From Scenedesmus sp. ARA3 (Eukaryota; Chlorophyta; Chlorophyceae; Sphaeropleales; Scenedesmaceae): a DNA stretch of 10,564 bases. The notes under the pieces are model-generated. The model saw only the letters and a program-made list of their open reading frames with translations, ran no database searches and was not told the origin of the DNA. Every line of letters starts with the position of its first letter. The first letter of the stretch is position 1. The position numbers were made by a program, and so were the translations under genes. This document shows positions 7,079-10,564 of the stretch, one piece after another. The stretch lies in contig RWJK01001957.1 in the NCBI GenBank assembly GCA_004335835.1, forward strand, positions 7,791 through 18,354, written 5' to 3'.

Positions 7079-10000
7079 TCAAGCTCTGCCGCCGGCTGGT
7101 GCTGTTGCAGCCTGTGCTGGCGCCTCTGCTGCTGCTGCTGCTGCATCAGCAGGCGGCTCTGCTGGTGCTTCAGGCTCAGGCGTGAAGGTCCTCGAGCCCA
7201 TGCCTGCAGCGGCAGCAGCAGCAGCAGCAGCGGCAGCAGCAGTAGCAGCAGTTGAGGCAGCAGCTCAGTCCTAGCTATGGGTCTATCAACTTTGTGCTGG
7301 TTCACACTAGGCTGCATCACACACACCGCAGCTGACAGCCATGCAAGGCTTGCAATGGATCTCAAATGCATGCATCTCAAATGCAAGGCTTGCAATGGAT
7401 CTCAAATGCATGCATCTCAAATGCAAGGCTTGCGATGGATCTCAAATGTGTCTGGGACGCTATACAGGCAGGTTGGGTCAGGTTCAACCTGCCAGTGGCA
7501 GCTCTGGCGGTCTAAGCTGCAGCATCACAACTGCTCAGCCACGGAAGCCAGATGAATTCAAAGCATCACAGACATAACATCACAAACCTGTGCGCATTCA
7601 ACTTTTCTCTTATGGCTGTTGCCTGAGCCTTGCTCCTGGCTGCTGCTACATTACAAGTGATTCTATGTCTGCAATGCTATCCCAGAAAAACCTGAACTTT
7701 GAGACCTAAGCAAACACAACTGCTCACCTGCAAACTTGTATGCGGCCAACGTCTCTCTGATGGCTGCTGCCTCAGCCTCCTCCTCCTCCTTGCTGCTGCT
7801 GGTGGTGTGAGCTCGAGCCCAACGCGTGTTGAGCGGCCTGTGGGGAATGCCTGGCAGCAGCAGCAGCAGCAGCAGTCAAAACAGCAGGAACAGAAATACC
7901 AATCACAGCCTTTCAGATGCAGGCAAGGCAGGGGGCATACCATTTGCAGCTGCCAGGCGCGCCTGGCAAACAGCAGCAGCAGCAACCGCAGCAACACCGA
8001 ACTCGTTTTGGAGGGCAGGTCGAGATGCGGCCGCTTTCAAACCCTGTCAGCAAATGAACTGACAATCTACCTCCTGCCATCAGATAAATCCGTGCTGCAC
8101 ACAGCCGCCACCATATCGCCCATCGCTGCTGCGCCGGGGCCGGCCAACATTTTGCAGATCTCAACCCTCTCAGTACACAAATGTTTGGGCTAAAACTCCA
8201 AATGGTTGCTGCCAAACTTTTGACATTGTCTCACCTGCTGTGCCGGCTGTGAGGTGCTCCACGCTGCGCACCACTGTCCTCTCATCTCCGACAAACGTGC
8301 TACACAGCTATGTACACAGCTGTTGCATTCAGCCCAAGCCCCAACCCCTAAACCTGGGTGGCCCACCTGCCATGCCGGAGGTCAGATGCTCCACGCTGCG
8401 CTCAACGGTCCTGCCGTCACCGGAGAATGTGCTGTACACAGCCGCCACCATATCGCCCGTTGCTGCTGTCACAAAGACTTCAGTCAAAAGCTGCAAATCT
8501 AAACCCTCTCGAAACAGAAATGTTTGGGCTCGCACTCCAAACGGTTACTGTTCAATGCTTGATATGGCCTCACCTGCCATGCCGGAGGTCAGATGCTCCA
8601 CGCTGCGCTCCACTGTCCTGCCATCACCAGAGAATGTGCTGTACACAGCCGCCACCATGTCGCCCATCGCTGCTGCGCCGGGGCCGCCCAGGTGAGCGTC
8701 ACTTGCAGATGGCACAAAGCCGCCACGAGATGCCCTGCAGGATGTGCAAAAGAGACAACAGCAGTAAGGTTTGTTGACTCTTCGGGGCCGCCGAGGCGGC
8801 TGGTGATGTCAAGTCAGGCGTCTATTGGCGAGGGCACTAAGCCGCCACGAGGTGCCCTGCATAACAGAACACCAAGCGGTTGAAGTTTTATAGACACTGC
8901 CGGTTGTTGTTGCTGCTGCAGGGCCGCCAAGCAGGCTGGTGATGTCCAGGTGGGCATCAGTAGGAGACGGCACTGTACAAAGACACCACGCGATGCCCTG
9001 CAGCATGAGAAACAGCAGACGATGGGGAGTAGTGTTGACGTCAATGTATGTTGCCGCGCCAGGGCCGCCGAGGCGGCTGGTGGTGTGCAGGTGAGCATCG
9101 GTTGGTGAGACACAATTGCCTTGCAAGGCCATCACGAGAAGCCCTGCAGGAGAAGAAACAGCAGGCGATGAGATGCAGTGCACATTTCCGCAGCATGCCA
9201 AGAGCCGCTCAAGCGGCTGGTGATGTCCAGATGTGCATCGGTTGGTGAGGGCACGAAGCCCCTCTGCAACAACCTGCATGGAAACACGTAAGCAGCATAC
9301 ACAACCAGGAGCAGCTTAGTAACGCATAGCAGGGTCAGCCAAGTTGTCCAGGAGGCCGCGGCCGACTCACCTCGCATCGAGTGCTGCTGCCGCTTTAGCA
9401 ATGCACTCAGCGGCCTCGCTGTTGCCGCCCAACAGAGGAGCACATGTGATGTAGCACAGGCAACACATTCAGGTAAAGAAAGCAAATAGTGATCAGCCTA
9501 GCGCATTGGGACGCATATGCCGCACCTCGCATCCAGTGCTGCTGTCGCCTTCGCTATGCGGTCAGCAGCATCTCTGTTGTTGCTTGCAAGGATGTCGTCA
9601 ATGTCCTGATCCACCTCACCGCTGCTGCTGAAGATGATGGCGCTGCTGCTGCTGTTGCTGCTGCTGTCGCTGTTGCCAGCTGCAAGGACTTCATCGATGT
9701 CCACATCCACCTCTCCGCTGCTGCTGATGATAATGGGGCTAGCAGCGGTGGTGTCCTCGCTGCCGCTACTGTTGGTGGTAGTGTCAGTGGCAATGTTGCT
9801 GCCGGGGCTAGCAGCAGCAGCAGCTGCTGCTGCTGCTGTTGCCGGCGAGGCGCGGGAGAAGAAGGCGATGCTGCGGAGTGGTGGGTTGCTGCACATCATG
9901 GCACTGGAACCTGCAGCATTAATATCACCAAAAGCAACAATACAGTATCAAAAAAGCATAAAGCATGCAGGAAGGTTTGGGCAGCAAATTGCAGGTGCCT

Positions 10001-10377
10001 CATGCAATGGGTCAGCTGATTGAACTGCTGCTTGGCCATGGGTCAGTTGCAGTTGGTTATGCTGCCTTCTCCGATGCACGGCCAGCTGGTTGGCAGCGGC
10101 TGCACACCACGTTTATGGGCTTTAATAGTGATTGAAACCCGCATCGAGTGCTTTGCTGTCACACGGACTCGCGAGGAGCGCAGCAGCAAGTCCAACAATG
10201 GACTGCACCATCGCAGCGTGATGTCGGAGAGGCAACGTGCACGGCACCGCAATAATCTGCCTTTACATAAAACATTTGTGATCATATGTAGCGATTTTGC
10301 CAGCGGGTGGTCTCACCTGCAGCCCACAGGCGACTGCCGAAGAGCAGGTACGCACGGACAGCCATTGTGTTGATCAT
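7079..10377 (-). CDS. Unrecognised protein with mitochondrial-type presequence, five exons
   Basis: Predicted exons on the minus strand: 10377-10317, 9910-9526, 8734-8574, 7850-7728 and 7203-7079 (TGA at 7081-7079). Phases at the four junctions are 1, 2, 1, 1 and all match; the total is 855 nt, 284 residues. The chosen ATG (10377) is the first in frame after an upstream stop; a second ATG lies at 10365. The N-terminus (MINTMAVRAYLLFG...) and the following stretch to about residue 60 contain several Arg and no Asp or Glu, with FFSRAS as a possible cleavage region, so mitochondrial (less likely plastid) targeting is inferred. Next comes a Ser/Ala-rich linker holding two acidic repeats, EVDVDIDEVLA and EVDQDIDDILA, then an Ala-rich helix (DRIAKATAALDAR), a compact exon-3 segment (GDMVAAVYSTFSGDG, VERSVEHLTSGMAG), an acidic coiled segment (KEEEEAEAAAIRETLAAYKFA) and an Ala/Pro-rich tail ending GGRA. 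I do not recognise a family. Converges on the SDR gene. Gene reality is supported by phase agreement and by repeated exon copies; exact starts are less certain. Confidence 0.6.
7204..7250 (-). promoter_or_regulatory. (CTG)n-CAG 3' splice site of the last exon of the - strand gene
   Basis: On the minus strand a CTG run with CCG and CTA interruptions ends in CTGCAG at 7204, and the exon starts at 7203 with GCATGGG. This acceptor joins phase 1 from the donor at 7728 and leads through 41 codons to TGA. On the + strand the same bases are a CAG/GCAGCAG run that reads as a spurious polyalanine frame. Confidence 0.6.
7341..7448. repeat. 40-bp minisatellite, about 2.7 units
   Basis: Units 7341-7380 and 7381-7420 are identical and 7421-7448 is a partial third unit with a G for A change. 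Each begins ATGCAAGGCTTGCAATGG and contains ATGCATGCAT. It lies inside the last intron of the - strand gene. Confidence 0.95.
7851..7876 (-). promoter_or_regulatory. (CTG)n-CCAG 3' splice site of exon 4 of the - strand gene
   Basis: On the minus strand a run of CTG units ends in CTGCCAG at 7851, and the exon starts at 7850. It restores phase 1 from the donor at 8574 and gives SGMA-G-IPHRPLNTRWARA. A similar CTG-run plus TTTGCCAG occurs at about 7965-8000 on the same strand, where TGCCAGGCGCGCCTGGCA (7951-7968) is a perfect palindrome. That may be a decayed copy of the same acceptor. Confidence 0.55.
8071..8300 (-). repeat. Older copies of exon 3 of the - strand gene
   Basis: Segment 8071-8146 copies the GPGAAAMGDMVAAV part and ends in an in-frame stop after a degraded STDLSDG stretch. 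Segment 8235-8300 copies the VERSVEHL end with a good donor (GCAG|GTGAGA). The intron beside it (about 8146-8235) matches 8480-8573, for example AAATGTTTGGGCT, so the duplicated blocks included intron DNA. Confidence 0.8.
8367..8465 (-). other. 99-nt in-frame cassette exon candidate, copy of exon 3's 3' half
   Basis: On the minus strand this segment is preceded by GTCTTTGTGACAG and followed by GCAG|GTGGG. It is 99 nt, open, phase 1 at both ends, and encodes ATGDMVAAVYSTFSGDG and a further stretch identical to the exon 3 end. Because both edges are phase 1 it could be spliced between exons 3 and 4 without a frameshift, doubling a 33-residue segment. Alternatively it is a recent, still intact dead copy. 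Confidence 0.5.
8782..9273 (-). repeat. Four decayed copies of the 5' half of exon 3 of the - strand gene
   Basis: Going upstream in the gene, copies occupy about 8782-8856, 8921-8997, 9056-9143 and 9195-9273. Each corresponds to the FVPSPTDAHL to GGP segment, and the first three begin with a TGCAG|GGC-type acceptor. Acceptor positions (8856, 8997, 9143) are spaced 122-146 bp from one another and from the intact exon start at 8734. All are broken by stops or frameshifts. They carry an extra DITSRL-like stretch before GGP that the intact exon lacks, so the intact exon probably lost 18 bp after duplication, or a copy gained them. Confidence 0.85.
9371..9436 (-). repeat. Copy of the 3' end of exon 2 of the - strand gene
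   Basis: On the minus strand it reads GGNSEAAECIAKAAAALDAR, matching NNRDAADRIAKATAALDAR at the exon 2 end, and has a better donor (GCGAG|GTGAGT) than the original (GCGAG|GTGCGG), 155 bp downstream of it. With the AACAG just inside as acceptor it would also be a phase-compatible mini exon, so its use cannot be excluded. A weaker match, AAAGCACTCGATGCGGGT, lies near 10140-10157. Confidence 0.75.
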
Positions 10378-10564
10378 GCCTTCACAGATTTCATTTATTT
10401 TATCATTGAAACGCCTTGAAATGGAATTCACATAATTTTTGTCGGTGCAGGAGCGGGACCGGTCCTACTCGGACGCACAGTGGCAGTGGCCTCTCCAATG
10501 TACAGCTGGGTATGGTACAAACGTAGCATCTGCATTTTGCAACAAATCAACACAGCAAGCAAGC
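10378..10564. other. Upstream of the - strand gene; no supported feature
   Basis: Expected to hold the 5' UTR and promoter of the - strand gene. I see no clear TATA box or other element. A short + strand open stretch after GTCGGTGCAG (10441-10450), reading ERDRSYSDAQWQW, has an acceptor-like start but no supported donor or neighbour. Confidence 0.35.

Noticed and set aside
6984..7274. + strand alanine-rich frame ending in TAG
   Set aside because: It lies antisense to the last exon and acceptor tract of the - strand gene, which has matched phases and a stop; the alanine run comes only from GCAGCAG repeats.
8240..8695. + strand frame with repeated MPEVRCSTLRSTVL segments
   Set aside because: It is the antisense shadow of the repeated exon 3 copies; the minus strand carries the donors, acceptors and consistent phase.
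9489..10023. + strand frames across the Ser/Ala-rich region
   Set aside because: They are antisense to exon 2 of the - strand gene, and their hydrophobic composition follows from reading CTG repeats.
1..10564. CRISPR array or bacterial defence island
   Set aside because: Repeats are exon copies, microsatellites and a minisatellite without unique spacers of constant length; splice signals, poly(A)-type signal and telomere repeats indicate a eukaryote.

Overview
The window looks like nuclear DNA of a green alga (Chlorophyta). The reasons are two genes broken by many short spliced exons, very alanine-rich proteins, abundant CTG/CAG trinucleotide tracts, a TGTAA polyadenylation-type signal, and interstitial telomeric repeats of the TTTAGGG type. 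That telomere type argues against Chlamydomonas reinhardtii, which uses TTTTAGGG. A sphaeroplealean or trebouxiophyte alga is possible, but this is inference. No bacterial operon, tRNA, rRNA, CRISPR array or recognisable transposase was seen.

Two genes converge. On the + strand, a short-chain dehydrogenase/reductase (SDR) gene can be read through six phase-consistent exons from 1068 to a TAA at 4887-4889 (304 residues visible). Its N-terminal Rossmann motif (TGxxxGIG) is not in the window and must lie upstream. On the - strand, a five-exon gene can be assembled from an ATG at 10377 down to a TGA at 7079 (284 residues). It has a mitochondrial-type presequence and no family I recognise. All splice junctions in both models keep phase. 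About 2.2 kb between the two stop codons (4890-7078) holds the 3' UTRs and repeats.

The striking feature is that nearly every exon of both genes is surrounded by direct-orientation, partly decayed copies of itself, at spacings of roughly 105-350 bp. Copies of the 5' part of an exon (with its acceptor) lie upstream of the intact exon. Copies of the 3' part (with its donor) lie downstream. The introns are therefore largely made of dead pieces of the adjoining exons. Some copies remain spliceable: two 76-nt versions of one SDR exon, and a 99-nt in-frame cassette in the - strand gene.

Other items are 3' splice sites sitting at the end of (CTG)n tracts on the sense strand of both genes, a telomeric repeat patch replacing the middle of a copied last exon, a perfect 33-bp intronic hairpin, a 122-bp MITE-like element with 17-bp terminal inverted repeats, a pair of small palindromic intron elements and a 40-bp minisatellite. 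The SDR is also unusual in its active site: the YxxxK lysine is asparagine, and the NNAG motif is LCAA.

Exon limits are manual predictions from splice motifs and phase. Transcript data would be needed to fix them.
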